A stretch of 64,000 bases of DNA from Intestinimonas sp. (GTDB lineage: Bacteria > Bacillota > Clostridia > Oscillospirales > Oscillospiraceae). The notes under the pieces were generated by a model that was not told the DNA's origin, searched no databases, and saw only the letters and a list, made by a program, of their open reading frames with translations. The stretch lies in contig JALCSB010000007.1 of the NCBI GenBank assembly GCA_022653075.1, positions 49,075-113,074 on the forward strand, in the 5' to 3' direction. This document shows positions 24,565-32,786 of this stretch, in pieces (within the stretch, counting starts at the first letter, position 1; every line of letters starts with the position of its first letter). The translations under genes and the position numbers were made by a program.

Positions 24565-26025
24565 CTATTCCTGCACAGAAAAACTCATTTCGTACTTTTT
24601 CTTCTTTCTCAGGTAGGTGGCTGGGTCCATACCCAGGCTTCGCGCGGCACTGCGAACCGTACTGTGCGTCTCGAATGCTTTTTTGATATAGCTGTACTCC
24701 ATCTGCTCCATATGGGCCTTCAAATCAAAGCCCTGGTCGGTGTTTTCCGGCTGCACTCTGGTGTTAAAGACGGATAGCCCCTCCGGACTGATCAGGTCAC
24801 CTTCGCTCATAATGAAGGCGCGCTCCATAACGTTTTTCAATTCCCGCACGTTGCCGGGCCAGTCATAGTCCTGCAGCGTGTCCTGGGCCGCCTGTGTAAG
24901 GGATTTGGCCTTGTCGTACTTTTTGTTGAGCGCCGCCAGCATGCTCCCCGCCAAGTTGGGGATGTCCATTTTCCGCTCCCGCAGCGGCGGAATGGTGATG
25001 GGAAAAACGCTTAGCCGGTAGTAGAGGTCAGCGCGGAATTTTCCGGTATGCACCAGCTGCTGAAGGTCCCGGTTGGTAGCGGCCAGGATGCGCACGTCCA
25101 CCTTAATGGGCTCGCTCCCACCCACACGGACCAGCTCCTGCTCCTGCAAAACTCGTAGCAGCTTGGTCTGGATCGGGAGGGGCAGATCGCCCACCTCGTC
25201 CAGAAAAATAGTGCCCTTGTCCGCCACTTCAAACAGGCCGGGCTTTCCCTCCTTTTTCGCGCCGGTGAAGGCCCCCCGTTCGTAACCAAACAGTTCACTC
25301 TCCGCTAAATTCTCCGCGATGGCGCCGCAGTTGATCTTGATAAAGCTCCGGCTCTGCCGAGGACTGCTATTGTGGATATAGTTGGCAATCCGCTCCTTAC
25401 CCACGCCGGTTTCCCCCAGCAGCAAAACAACGGTATCCATCTGAGCGACCCTCTGGGCCACACGCAGAATATCCAGCATCCGGCGGTCCACCGCCACCAG
25501 CCCCGTGTTGTTCATCAGTTGACGCCGGATCAACTCCACCTCCGCCTGATAGCGCTCCGCCATTTTCTGATTCCGGGCCAGTTCACTCTTTAAGCTGTTG
25601 ACCTCCGACATATCCCGCACGTTGGTGACCACCATAATAATCTGGTCGTTATCCCCATAAATAGGCGTACTGGTGATGACGGTCTGCCGACCGGTTTTGA
25701 ATTTCTGGTCCAGAGTGATTGCATCTCGCTTGGCCAGAGTCAGCAGCGTACCGGATTTGGAGATAATGCCGTCCTTCACCAGATCGCGCATATTGTGCCC
25801 AATCACCTCATCCCGGTTCAGGCCGGAGATCACTTCGTAGGAACGGTTGCACCAGATGGTGTTTGCATCGCCATCGGTGAGGTAAATCCCGTCAAAAGAG
25901 CTCTCCAGAATGGCCAGCAGCGGGGCCACCGGGTCGTCATAACCGGACAGAAAATTCAGGTCCTGGGGAGAAGAAAGATGAACTGCGCTCCGTTTTCTTG
26001 GACATTCACTGTTCTTTGTCAACAT
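24565..26025 (-). CDS. Sigma-54-dependent transcriptional activator with PAS sensor domain
   Basis: 486 residues. Residues 35-150 are a PAS domain with a coiled linker (LLAILESSFDGIYLTDGDANTIWCNRSYEVISG). Residues 175-410 are the AAA+ domain with Walker A GETGVGKE, canonical GAFTGA in ELFGYERGAFTGAKKEG, and Walker B IFLDEVGDL. The C-terminal helix-turn-helix reads VRSAARSLGMDPATYLRKKKKY. It is a different lineage from the regulator at 8828, which has GSFTGA. Its likely target is the consensus promoter at 24375. GGAAGGG precedes the ATG. Confidence 0.92.
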   Translation of the reverse strand: MLTKNSECPRKRSAVHLSSPQDLNFLSGYDDPVAPLLAILESSFDGIYLTDGDANTIWCNRSYEVISGLNRDEVIGHNMRDLVKDGIISKSGTLLTLAKRDAITLDQKFKTGRQTVITSTPIYGDNDQIIMVVTNVRDMSEVNSLKSELARNQKMAERYQAEVELIRRQLMNNTGLVAVDRRMLDILRVAQRVAQMDTVVLLLGETGVGKERIANYIHNSSPRQSRSFIKINCGAIAENLAESELFGYERGAFTGAKKEGKPGLFEVADKGTIFLDEVGDLPLPIQTKLLRVLQEQELVRVGGSEPIKVDVRILAATNRDLQQLVHTGKFRADLYYRLSVFPITIPPLRERKMDIPNLAGSMLAALNKKYDKAKSLTQAAQDTLQDYDWPGNVRELKNVMERAFIMSEGDLISPEGLSVFNTRVQPENTDQGFDLKAHMEQMEYSYIKKAFETHSTVRSAARSLGMDPATYLRKKKKYEMSFSVQE

Positions 26026-26187
26026 GGTACCCTTCCTTTCTGGCGAAATGCTGACGTACTATTTTTTCCATTATAGGAAGATTGATGCACAAAGTCAAAT
26101 TTCCAATTGACAGCGGCGGTAAAAACATGGTATGGTCCAGAAAAGCGCCGGTCGTTCCAGCGGCCGGATAGGGAAGGAAGATTCGTT

Positions 26188-26622
26188 ATGTATTTATCCC
26201 GGAACGATATCATGTCCATTCTGCCTCAGCGTCCTCCCATCCTGCTGCTTGATGAAGTGACTCATCTGACGAAGGACACTGTGGAAGCGGGGTATACAGT
26301 TCCGCCGGACCTGCCCGTTCTGGCGGGCCATTTTCCCGGTACGCCGGTATTTCCAGGTGTCTACGCCGTCGAGTCCATGGCTCAGACGGCGGACATTCTG
26401 CTGCTTTATCCCCAGGCCAATCGGGGAAAGCAGCCCCTTTTTGTTGGGATGGACCACGTGCGGTTCCGCCGCAGAATTGAGCCTGGAAACCATCTCCGTC
26501 TGACGGCAGAGCGTACTCGGCACGCGGAGCCTGCGGGTATCGACACATTCCGCACCTGCTGCTATGACAGGGAAAGCGGTGCGCTCTGCGCCTCCGCCGT
26601 CCTGCTGCTGAGCCCACGCTGA
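26188..26622 (+). CDS. fabZ: 3-hydroxyacyl-ACP dehydratase (FabZ family)
   Basis: 144 residues from the ATG at 26188, which has GGAAGGAAG seven bases before it. The single hotdog domain has the FabZ catalytic pair: His in GHFPGTPVFPGV and Glu in YAVESMAQTADILL. It begins with LSRNDIMSILPQRPPILLLDEV, the usual FabZ N-terminus. It dehydrates 3-hydroxyacyl-ACP in fatty-acid elongation. It is isolated from other fab genes and lies directly upstream of spoIIID. It could serve the ACP/thioesterase module at 14798-19501 or be a general housekeeping copy. Confidence 0.85.
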   Translation: MYLSRNDIMSILPQRPPILLLDEVTHLTKDTVEAGYTVPPDLPVLAGHFPGTPVFPGVYAVESMAQTADILLLYPQANRGKQPLFVGMDHVRFRRRIEPGNHLRLTAERTRHAEPAGIDTFRTCCYDRESGALCASAVLLLSPR

Positions 26623-26822
26623 CAGCTTCAAATTTCTTCGCGTAACGCTTACCTTTTCTACCCCTTCGGCAAAATTGTTTGTCTGCTTCGGGTCCGCCTT
26701 ATCTATTTAATTTTCATCATAACATTAAACCGTTTCTTCCGCAACTTGAAGTTTCTCTCTTCCCCGCGCGGGAATACCCTGTACCGCTTTCCGCGGCTGG
26801 CTTTTCATATCTGCTTCCACTT

Positions 26823-26851
26823 TCATAACCAGCCATATTTTCGCATAGGAT
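26823..26851 (+). promoter_or_regulatory. Candidate SigE-type promoter of spoIIID
   Basis: TCATAAC, a 14-base spacer and CATAGGAT resemble the mother-cell sigma-E pattern KMATATT-N14-CATACAAT (five of seven and six of eight positions). A start near 26858 would leave a leader of about 23 bases carrying GGGGAG. B. subtilis spoIIID is sigma-E dependent. No experimental support. Confidence 0.45.
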
Positions 26852-26880
26852 AAACCACCACGAGGCGGGGAGTGTTGCAC

Positions 26881-27027
26881 TTGAAAGGTAACATCGAGGA
26901 ACGGGCCACACAATTGGCTCTTTATATCATCGAAAATAAGGCAACGGTGCGGCGCGCCGCTCAAAAATTCGGAATTAGCAAATCTACCGTACATACGGCA
27001 GTCATAAAACAGAACGGTTTGGAGTGA
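26881..27027 (+). pseudogene. spoIIID: spoIIID, 5' half, interrupted by the intervening element
   Basis: From a TTG start (GGGGAG eight bases upstream) this frame encodes LKGNIEERATQLALYIIENK, then ATVRRAAQKFGISKSTVH, the N-terminal part and helix-turn-helix of the sporulation regulator SpoIIID. After His38 it diverges, giving ten unrelated residues and a TGA at 27025. The break is inside the recognition helix, at the repeat ACCGTACATA (26986-26995). The missing C-terminal half lies 20 kb away at 46991-47124. Joined at the repeat, the two make one open 82-codon frame. SpoIIID is a mother-cell DNA-binding protein that acts between sigma-E and sigma-K. As it stands the gene is inactive; excision of the element would repair it. 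Confidence 0.93.
26986..26995 (+). repeat. attL core of the spoIIID element (direct repeat ACCGTACATA)
   Basis: Ten bases identical to 46981-46990, in the same orientation and in the same codon phase of spoIIID (ACC GTA CAT A). The dyad axis of the deduced attP falls on the CA dinucleotide at 26992-26993, the probable crossover point. Confidence 0.9.
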
Positions 27028-27060
27028 GTGGAGAACCCGGTACTACCGAAATATCGTGTG

Positions 27061-27096
27061 GAGGGGGCGGCAGCTATTTGTCTGCCCCCTCTTTTT
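27061..27096 (+). terminator. Terminator just inside the left end of the element
   Basis: GAGGGGG...CAG pairs with CTGCCCCCTC and is followed by T5. It ends any transcript reading from the truncated spoIIID into the element, before the convergent LysR gene. Confidence 0.7.
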
Positions 27097-27141
27097 CCAT
27101 TCATAACCTGCTCCGCTTTGTGTGATAAAAGCCGTCTTCCA

Positions 27142-28020
27142 TCAATTATTTTTATAAAAATCTGCCAGATAGTCACGGAGCTGAGCAGAGGCGTGAGACA
27201 AGGACGCACCTGCTTTCCAGAAAACAGTCTGTATTCTGGGATTCGGAGGATATTTTACCCGAATCATCTTAATTCCGGATTTTTTTATCGCACGTGCGCC
27301 CAGGACACTGCTGAAGGCAATGCCGTATCTGTTTTCAACCAATTGAGCTCTAAGTGCGTAATCCGCTTCCGCCACTATTTTGGGGATAAACCCAGCCTGC
27401 TTACAGGAATTTTCAAAAAATTCCCGGGAGGAATACCCCTTTGACAGCGCAATAAAAGGCTCGTCCCGCGCCTCCGCCAGGGAAATTGACCGTTTTGAGG
27501 CAAAGGGATGATCCTCATATACTAGCAGCGTGGGGGGATCTTCAATGATAAATTCATGTTCCCATATTTTATCTTTGATGTCACCTATATCCGTAATAAT
27601 CAAATCATAGACATTCAAAGATTCCGGATTCTGCAATTGCTGTACGCGCAAAATCGAGTGCTTTACGGTGATATGAGGATGAACCTTAATAAAAGAACCA
27701 ATCACTTCATTCCAGAGGGAGGGCGCCGAAACAGCAATGTTGACGATATCCTGCTGCTCCGATGTAGTTTTAGAAAGCTCGCGCTTAATTTCATCCAATT
27801 CAGAGAAGATATTACACACATGGGTATAAAGTATTTTTCCGTTTTCATTCAGCCGAATATTGCGTCCCACGCGATCAAACAAATTGACCTGCAATTCGCC
27901 TTCCAGCTTAGATATTGTGGTGCTTAATGCGGGAGGTGAGATGTGAATCATTTTTGCTGTATTCAACAAATGCTCATTTTCAGCTAATACCTTAAAATAA
28001 TACAAATGTAATAGCCTCAT
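27142..28020 (-). CDS. LysR-family transcriptional regulator
   Basis: 292 residues from the ATG at 28020, which has GGAGGGG six bases upstream. The N-terminal winged helix-turn-helix reads LYYFKVLAENEHLLNTAKMIHISPPALSTTISKLEGEL. The rest is the periplasmic-binding-like effector domain (about residues 90-290). It is the leftmost cargo gene of the spoIIID element and in the same direction as the dehydratase operon, but a terminator at 28127-28160 separates them. It probably controls the dehydratase operon and perhaps the divergent transporter promoters near 36600-37300 in response to the imported acid (inference). Confidence 0.9.
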   Translation of the reverse strand: MRLLHLYYFKVLAENEHLLNTAKMIHISPPALSTTISKLEGELQVNLFDRVGRNIRLNENGKILYTHVCNIFSELDEIKRELSKTTSEQQDIVNIAVSAPSLWNEVIGSFIKVHPHITVKHSILRVQQLQNPESLNVYDLIITDIGDIKDKIWEHEFIIEDPPTLLVYEDHPFASKRSISLAEARDEPFIALSKGYSSREFFENSCKQAGFIPKIVAEADYALRAQLVENRYGIAFSSVLGARAIKKSGIKMIRVKYPPNPRIQTVFWKAGASLSHASAQLRDYLADFYKNN

Positions 28021-28126
28021 GTGAAACCCCTCCATTCTATTAAACTTATTATATCACAAATGCAAATGCAAAGCATCTCATGGTATGGCATCTTACCGTG
28101 CAAGCAGCAGATCCCAAAAATACAGC

Positions 28127-28160
28127 AAAAGACGGCTTCCAACTGCGGTTGGCTGCCGTC
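28127..28160 (-). terminator. Terminator of the element's dehydratase operon
   Basis: On the minus strand GACGGC-AG-CCAAC pairs with GTTGGAA-GCCGTC, followed by TTTTGC. It lies 185 bases past the enolase-superfamily gene and ahead of lysR. The rest of 28021-28344 shows nothing else I can support. Confidence 0.65.
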
Positions 28161-28344
28161 CTTTGTTATATTGGAGTCTCTGTTTTTTCGTTTAAGTACT
28201 TTTTTAATCGTCTCCGGCATGTCCAACCGTGGTCGCCGTGACCGGCTTTGATTCCATAAAAGAATCAGACAGAAGCATGTAATCTATGCCCGTTGATGGG
28301 AAATTGGGTGTGACATTGAATTATTTCATGCTTTAAAACGCACA

Positions 28345-29562
28345 TCAGTTCATGTAGGCTTTACGAACGCTGATCTTCTTCCTATCACATTTTGCAATCG
28401 TTTCTTCGGTGGGTTCCTGGCCAATGCCGGGCAGATTGGGAACCTCGTATCTGCCGTTTTTCGGCTGCCAGTCATACTTGCAGGTCGCACGGCTCTCCGG
28501 ATTGAGCGCACGCTGATGATGTTCATGAATGATAAAGTTGGGGATAGCCGCCTCTATTTGAAGGGCAGCTGCCTTGGAAATTGGACTGCCGCACACATGA
28601 ATCTGTACTTTCGCATCATAAGTCCATGCCATATCGCAGATTTTTTTTGCCTCAGTCAGGCCGCCGCACAGGCAGATGTCGGGCTGAATTACATGAAGAA
28701 GCCGATTTTCCAGGAAAGGACGATAGCCCTGACGGGTGTAAATCCGTTCTCCAGAGGCAAGGGGAATATTAACCTTATTTTTAATCTCTATAAAATTTCC
28801 TACATTCAGGGGGTGCGCGGGTTCCTCATAATAGAAAATGCGCAGATCCTCCAGAGCTTGTCCGATTTCAATGGCAGCCGTAGTGTCGGTGTTGGAGTGC
28901 ATTTCGATGATAAGATCCAAATCATCACCGCCCGCCTCACGCATCGCGGCAACGCGGTCATAGACCGTCTTGATTACCTTATGCTCCAGCGGTCCGGTAA
29001 TCCTCCAGGGGCCTTTTCCGTCCGGCTGGTTGCTGAAAATAACCGGATCAACCTTAATCGCATCATACCCGTCGGCCATAGCTCTCCGAGTCACTTCGGC
29101 ATATTCTTCCGGTTTAATCAGGACTTGCTTGGTAATATGTTCCCCCCAATTAAACTGGAGCTGGCTGGCATAGGTGCGCAGATTATCATTGGTTTTACCG
29201 CCCAGAAGCTGGTAAACCGGAACGCCCAGTGCTTTCCCCTTGATGTCCCACAGGGCAATATCTATCCCGCTCATGCCCGCATAGATTACGGTGCCGCCGC
29301 CCATGCCCCAGAATGTCTTACGGAAAATGTACTCCCAAATTGCCTCAATATTCATAGGGTCCATACCGATAATTGACTCGCCAAAATCCTCTAGCATGCC
29401 AAGTCCGGCACGCCAGCCTTTCCCATACGCAAGGCCGGCTTCCCCCCATCCGCTGATGCCCTCATCGGTGTTGATACGAATCAGAATCGGACACCAAGTG
29501 CCTCTGGAAGCCCCTGCGTTTCCGCTGGGAAGCTGCATCACATCAATACTCGTAATTTTCAT
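28345..29562 (-). CDS. Mandelate racemase/muconate lactonizing enzyme family dehydratase
   Basis: 405 residues of the enolase superfamily, nearest in layout to acid-sugar dehydratases. The N-terminal capping domain contains GWGEAGLAYG. In the barrel, AIKVDPV, LIIEMHSNTDTTAAIEIG, YYEEPAHPLN and SGERIYTRQGYRPFLE give the Mg-ligand strands. IQPDICLCGGLTEAKKI and VQIHVCGSPISKAAALQIEAAIPNFIIHEHH complete the active site. Such enzymes abstract the proton next to a carboxylate and eliminate water from sugar acids. As last gene of the element's dehydratase operon it could start breakdown of an aldonic acid taken up by the DASS carriers. Confidence 0.88.
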   Translation of the reverse strand: MKITSIDVMQLPSGNAGASRGTWCPILIRINTDEGISGWGEAGLAYGKGWRAGLGMLEDFGESIIGMDPMNIEAIWEYIFRKTFWGMGGGTVIYAGMSGIDIALWDIKGKALGVPVYQLLGGKTNDNLRTYASQLQFNWGEHITKQVLIKPEEYAEVTRRAMADGYDAIKVDPVIFSNQPDGKGPWRITGPLEHKVIKTVYDRVAAMREAGGDDLDLIIEMHSNTDTTAAIEIGQALEDLRIFYYEEPAHPLNVGNFIEIKNKVNIPLASGERIYTRQGYRPFLENRLLHVIQPDICLCGGLTEAKKICDMAWTYDAKVQIHVCGSPISKAAALQIEAAIPNFIIHEHHQRALNPESRATCKYDWQPKNGRYEVPNLPGIGQEPTEETIAKCDRKKISVRKAYMN

Positions 29563-29565
29563 ATT

Positions 29566-30690
29566 TTAATTCTCTGCAAATGCCTGGATCTTGGTGCGCG
29601 CCTGACCACTGTCCGTGGTGCTCTGGTCAATATCGACGCTAAAGGCAAGAAGCCCGGCCTCCTGAAGCATTTTGATCACATAGGGCTGATCATATTCTTC
29701 GATATCGCAGAAACGCATCATGCACAGTACCACGCCGTCCGCGCCGGTGCGCTCAGCCAGTTCAACCAGCATTTTACCTCTTGTGGTGTTGTTATCGTCA
29801 TGAGCCAGAGAACAGCCCCTGATCTCCAGCCACTGCAGCGCAAGGCTTTCCAGGGCGGAGTTGGCAGACGGATAATCCGTCCGATACTGGCGGGACTCCT
29901 GTGCCAGATCATCACCGACCACGGCAACTTTGTTCTCCGTGAAGGACACCAGCAGGTCGTCGGGTTCCGCGGTAATCCCGGTGAGGATGACCTTCTTCCC
30001 CGTCCACTTGCAGACAGGTTGGTCCTTTAGAGCCTTGTTCAGTTCGCCAACCATTTCCACAGCCTTTTCCGGCTTCAGGAAGGTGACGGCTTTCATCACA
30101 TGGTGGCGGGCCACAGGCGTAATAAGATCCAGGTGCTCGTTAGCCAGCGCGCAGAATTCGCGCATAGCGGCGTTTCTTTTATTATAGAGCGTGAGAGCAT
30201 TCGCCAAAGCCCGGTTGGTAATTTCCTTGCCGGCGATCTTTTCCAAAGCGGTCTTTACGGACTTATACTCTTCAATCATATAGTCCAGCGCACCCGGGTC
30301 CTTGCGGTTTTGTGGATGGATAAACACAATCAGGGGGATATCCTTTACACCGGCTCTCCATGCAGCGCTGGTTCCGCGGAACGTATCGCACAGGATGGGC
30401 ATCAGGGCGGCGCTTAGGCCCTGATACGCGCCGGACATGCCATATTCCAGGCAGGAATGCAGGATGGAGCAGGTGAAAATCGGGCTGTACTTTCCGGAAA
30501 CCTGAGGGTTGACCTGTCCGCCCCACAGCCCAATGGGGACCAGGCCGGCCGCAGTCACCAAAGGTTGCGGCGTATATACGGGGAAACAGCCGATCACTTT
30601 TTCGCCGTTTGCAAGATATTCACCCAGCATTTTTCGGGGGTTTCCGCTGATTTCATCAAACTGAGCCAGTAAGGCTTTTATATCAGACAT
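29566..30690 (-). CDS. 2-hydroxyacyl-CoA dehydratase, beta-type subunit (element copy)
   Basis: 374 residues, clearly paralogous to the protein at 1963: NGEKVIGCFPVYTPQPLVTAAGLVPIGLWGGQV against the same region there, and GVVLCMMRFCDIEEYDQPYV at the C-terminal cluster-binding stretch. Cys-containing segments ILHSCLEYGM and LCDTFRGT are in the expected places. It forms the catalytic dimer with the gene before it, whose TAA overlaps this ATG by one base (TAATG). It lies inside the excisable element and should be lost with it from the mother-cell chromosome only. Confidence 0.9.
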   Translation of the reverse strand: MSDIKALLAQFDEISGNPRKMLGEYLANGEKVIGCFPVYTPQPLVTAAGLVPIGLWGGQVNPQVSGKYSPIFTCSILHSCLEYGMSGAYQGLSAALMPILCDTFRGTSAAWRAGVKDIPLIVFIHPQNRKDPGALDYMIEEYKSVKTALEKIAGKEITNRALANALTLYNKRNAAMREFCALANEHLDLITPVARHHVMKAVTFLKPEKAVEMVGELNKALKDQPVCKWTGKKVILTGITAEPDDLLVSFTENKVAVVGDDLAQESRQYRTDYPSANSALESLALQWLEIRGCSLAHDDNNTTRGKMLVELAERTGADGVVLCMMRFCDIEEYDQPYVIKMLQEAGLLAFSVDIDQSTTDSGQARTKIQAFAEN

Positions 30691-31964
30691 TACCGCTTCG
30701 CCTCCTTGTTCTGCTTCATAATGTCGACCAAACTCTGGACTCTGGTTTCAAACTGCGCTTCATTGAAAATCGTTGGGTCCGCCTGATCACCGTCGAAACT
30801 GGCCACGGGGATTTTTGCTTTTTCTTCAACGATCTCACGGCCGACAAACATATGGTAAGTCATGAATTTACAGCTTCTGTTAACGTGGCAGAGCATGCCG
30901 TCGCACTGGAAGTGAGAGGCACAGTCCGCGCGCCTGCCCATGGTGGTGAGCGTGCTGTTCACATTCGTGGAGGACTGCATATACTGAGAACCCATTTCAT
31001 CCAGGTTGCCCGGCGTATATTTCAGGCTCCATGCGCCGACATAGCCGTTGGTCACACAGTTAATGCCGTACTTCTTCATTGTCTTGAGGTTATAACCCAA
31101 GTTCGGCCAGCAGGCAATCCCCTCCCAGTCGACACGGTAATCCTGCGGCGTGCTGCCAAACGTGGATACGCCTTTTGCTATGTTCTCCTCGATCTCCTTC
31201 TTCAACTGCAGAAGGATGGCCGTAGTCTCTTTTTTGCCGCGGGCGACCACCATGGGCGCCATGTAGTTAAATAGGTCGAACCCATTCATAGGAGCCGGAT
31301 CCCTGTCATTCATGAGAACGATTTCATCGTACAGGCGTGAGTTCTCATTGGAGATCTTTTGAATCTCCAGGAACTTGTCCCAGTCAAACTTCTTTCCGAA
31401 GAACTCCTCCATCCGCTTAATATTGTGCTCAAGCTGACTGCGGGCATATTTGACCTTGTGGGAAGCGGGTTCCTCTTCGTAGTAATTGTACAGGCAGTCC
31501 TGCAGGAAGATCGGAATATTCAACTCGCGGGACAGACACTCGTACCATTTGAGCAGCTCAAAGCAGCTGTTGGTAGCACACAGCAAAAACGTAGGCCGTG
31601 GCATGGCCAGGGCGGGGCGCTCATAATTGGGATCGGTGGCAATCATGTGCGCCATACCGATGCTCAGGCGCGCATAAGAACAAATATCGTTGGAATAGCC
31701 AAGTTCTCCCTCGCTCTGGGCGATAAATCGGGGAGAATCATGCCGCGCCGCAACACCGGCGGCATTATTTTCAGGATACAGGATAGGAACTCCAAACGTT
31801 TCGCATAGTTCCTGGGGGAAAATAGAGGTGGACCAGCCGACAGGCTCGCCCTTTGCTTCCGCATCAAATGCCGCGGCGTATACACTGTCCATCAGCTCAT
31901 TGGTCATCACTCTGGATTTGGGAAGAGGCCGTTTCGGCTTCTTCATTGGAGTCGTTTCGCTCAT
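30690..31964 (-). CDS. 2-hydroxyacyl-CoA dehydratase, alpha-type subunit (element copy)
   Basis: 424 residues. RPLPKSRVMTNELMDSVY and GWSTSIFPQELCETFGVPILYPENNAAG match the paralogue at 3078 closely. Cluster-region Cys residues occur in FLLCATNSCFELLKWYE and ACWPNLGYNLKTM. GGAAGGAA precedes the ATG. With the beta subunit and the activator encoded upstream it makes a complete dehydratase system, independent of the one at 1963-11045. The differing surroundings (sugar-acid dehydratase, DASS carriers) suggest a different substrate. Confidence 0.9.
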   Translation of the reverse strand: MSETTPMKKPKRPLPKSRVMTNELMDSVYAAAFDAEAKGEPVGWSTSIFPQELCETFGVPILYPENNAAGVAARHDSPRFIAQSEGELGYSNDICSYARLSIGMAHMIATDPNYERPALAMPRPTFLLCATNSCFELLKWYECLSRELNIPIFLQDCLYNYYEEEPASHKVKYARSQLEHNIKRMEEFFGKKFDWDKFLEIQKISNENSRLYDEIVLMNDRDPAPMNGFDLFNYMAPMVVARGKKETTAILLQLKKEIEENIAKGVSTFGSTPQDYRVDWEGIACWPNLGYNLKTMKKYGINCVTNGYVGAWSLKYTPGNLDEMGSQYMQSSTNVNSTLTTMGRRADCASHFQCDGMLCHVNRSCKFMTYHMFVGREIVEEKAKIPVASFDGDQADPTIFNEAQFETRVQSLVDIMKQNKEAKR

Positions 31965-32006
31965 GGTGATTCCTTCCTTTCGCTATAGTTTTAATACGCA
32001 GACTGC

Positions 32007-32786
32007 TCACGCAGGCTGCAGGTGGTCCCACGCATACAGTGCGGCCCCCAGTGCCCCAGCCAGTTGACAGTCCTCATGGACATAAATCCGGCTGTGAATT
32101 TCTTCTTCGAGGGAGTGGACCAGTCCCTTGTTCAGGGCAACCCCACCGCTCATGGCAACCTGCTGCTCAATACCGCACCGCTGAACCAAAGAGGCGACCC
32201 GCTTGGCCACCGACTTGTGGATACCGGCCACGATGTTCTCCAGCTTCACGTTGCCCGCCAGCTTTGAAATCACCTCGGACTCAGCAAAGACGGTGCAGGT
32301 GCTGCTGATCTCGGCAGGCTCCTCCGCGCGCTGGGAAAGGCCGCTCAGATCCATGACACTGACATCCAGGACCTTGGCCATGGTGTCCAGAAACCGGCCG
32401 GTACCGGCCGCGCACTTATCGTTCATCACGAAGTTGACCAGCGTGCCCTTTTCATTGATGCGCATAACCTTGATGTCCTGGCCACCGATATCAATGATCG
32501 TCCTGACCTGAGGAAGCAGATGAGAAATCCCCTTGGCATGACAACTGAGCTCACTTTTCTGGTCATTGATCCCCTCAAAGGAAAACCGCCCGTACCCTGT
32601 GGCGGTAATCCATTTGACATCAGACCGCGCGATTCCCGCCCGGTCCAGCGCCTCCGCAAATACACGCGCCGGTCCCACGGTTCCCGTCCCAATGGGGACA
32701 ATCGCCTTGGATGCGATCACCCCGTCCTCGGTGATAACGGCCGCCTTGGACGCAGTAGAACCAATGTCGATACCCACCGCAAACAT
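32007..32786 (-). CDS. 2-hydroxyacyl-CoA dehydratase activator ATPase (element copy)
   Basis: 259 residues. It has ATP-binding GIDIGSTASKAAVI and IDIGGQDIKVM, and cluster ligands in VMNDKCAAGTGRFLDTMAKVL and ISSTCTVFAESEVISK. It is the electron-injecting partner of the dehydratase encoded just downstream. Its ATG overlaps the TGA of the CoA-transferase by one base. In this operon the activator lies between the CoA-transferase and alpha subunit; in the cluster at 1963-11045 it is a separate transcript. Confidence 0.93.
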   Translation of the reverse strand: MFAVGIDIGSTASKAAVITEDGVIASKAIVPIGTGTVGPARVFAEALDRAGIARSDVKWITATGYGRFSFEGINDQKSELSCHAKGISHLLPQVRTIIDIGGQDIKVMRINEKGTLVNFVMNDKCAAGTGRFLDTMAKVLDVSVMDLSGLSQRAEEPAEISSTCTVFAESEVISKLAGNVKLENIVAGIHKSVAKRVASLVQRCGIEQQVAMSGGVALNKGLVHSLEEEIHSRIYVHEDCQLAGALGAALYAWDHLQPA

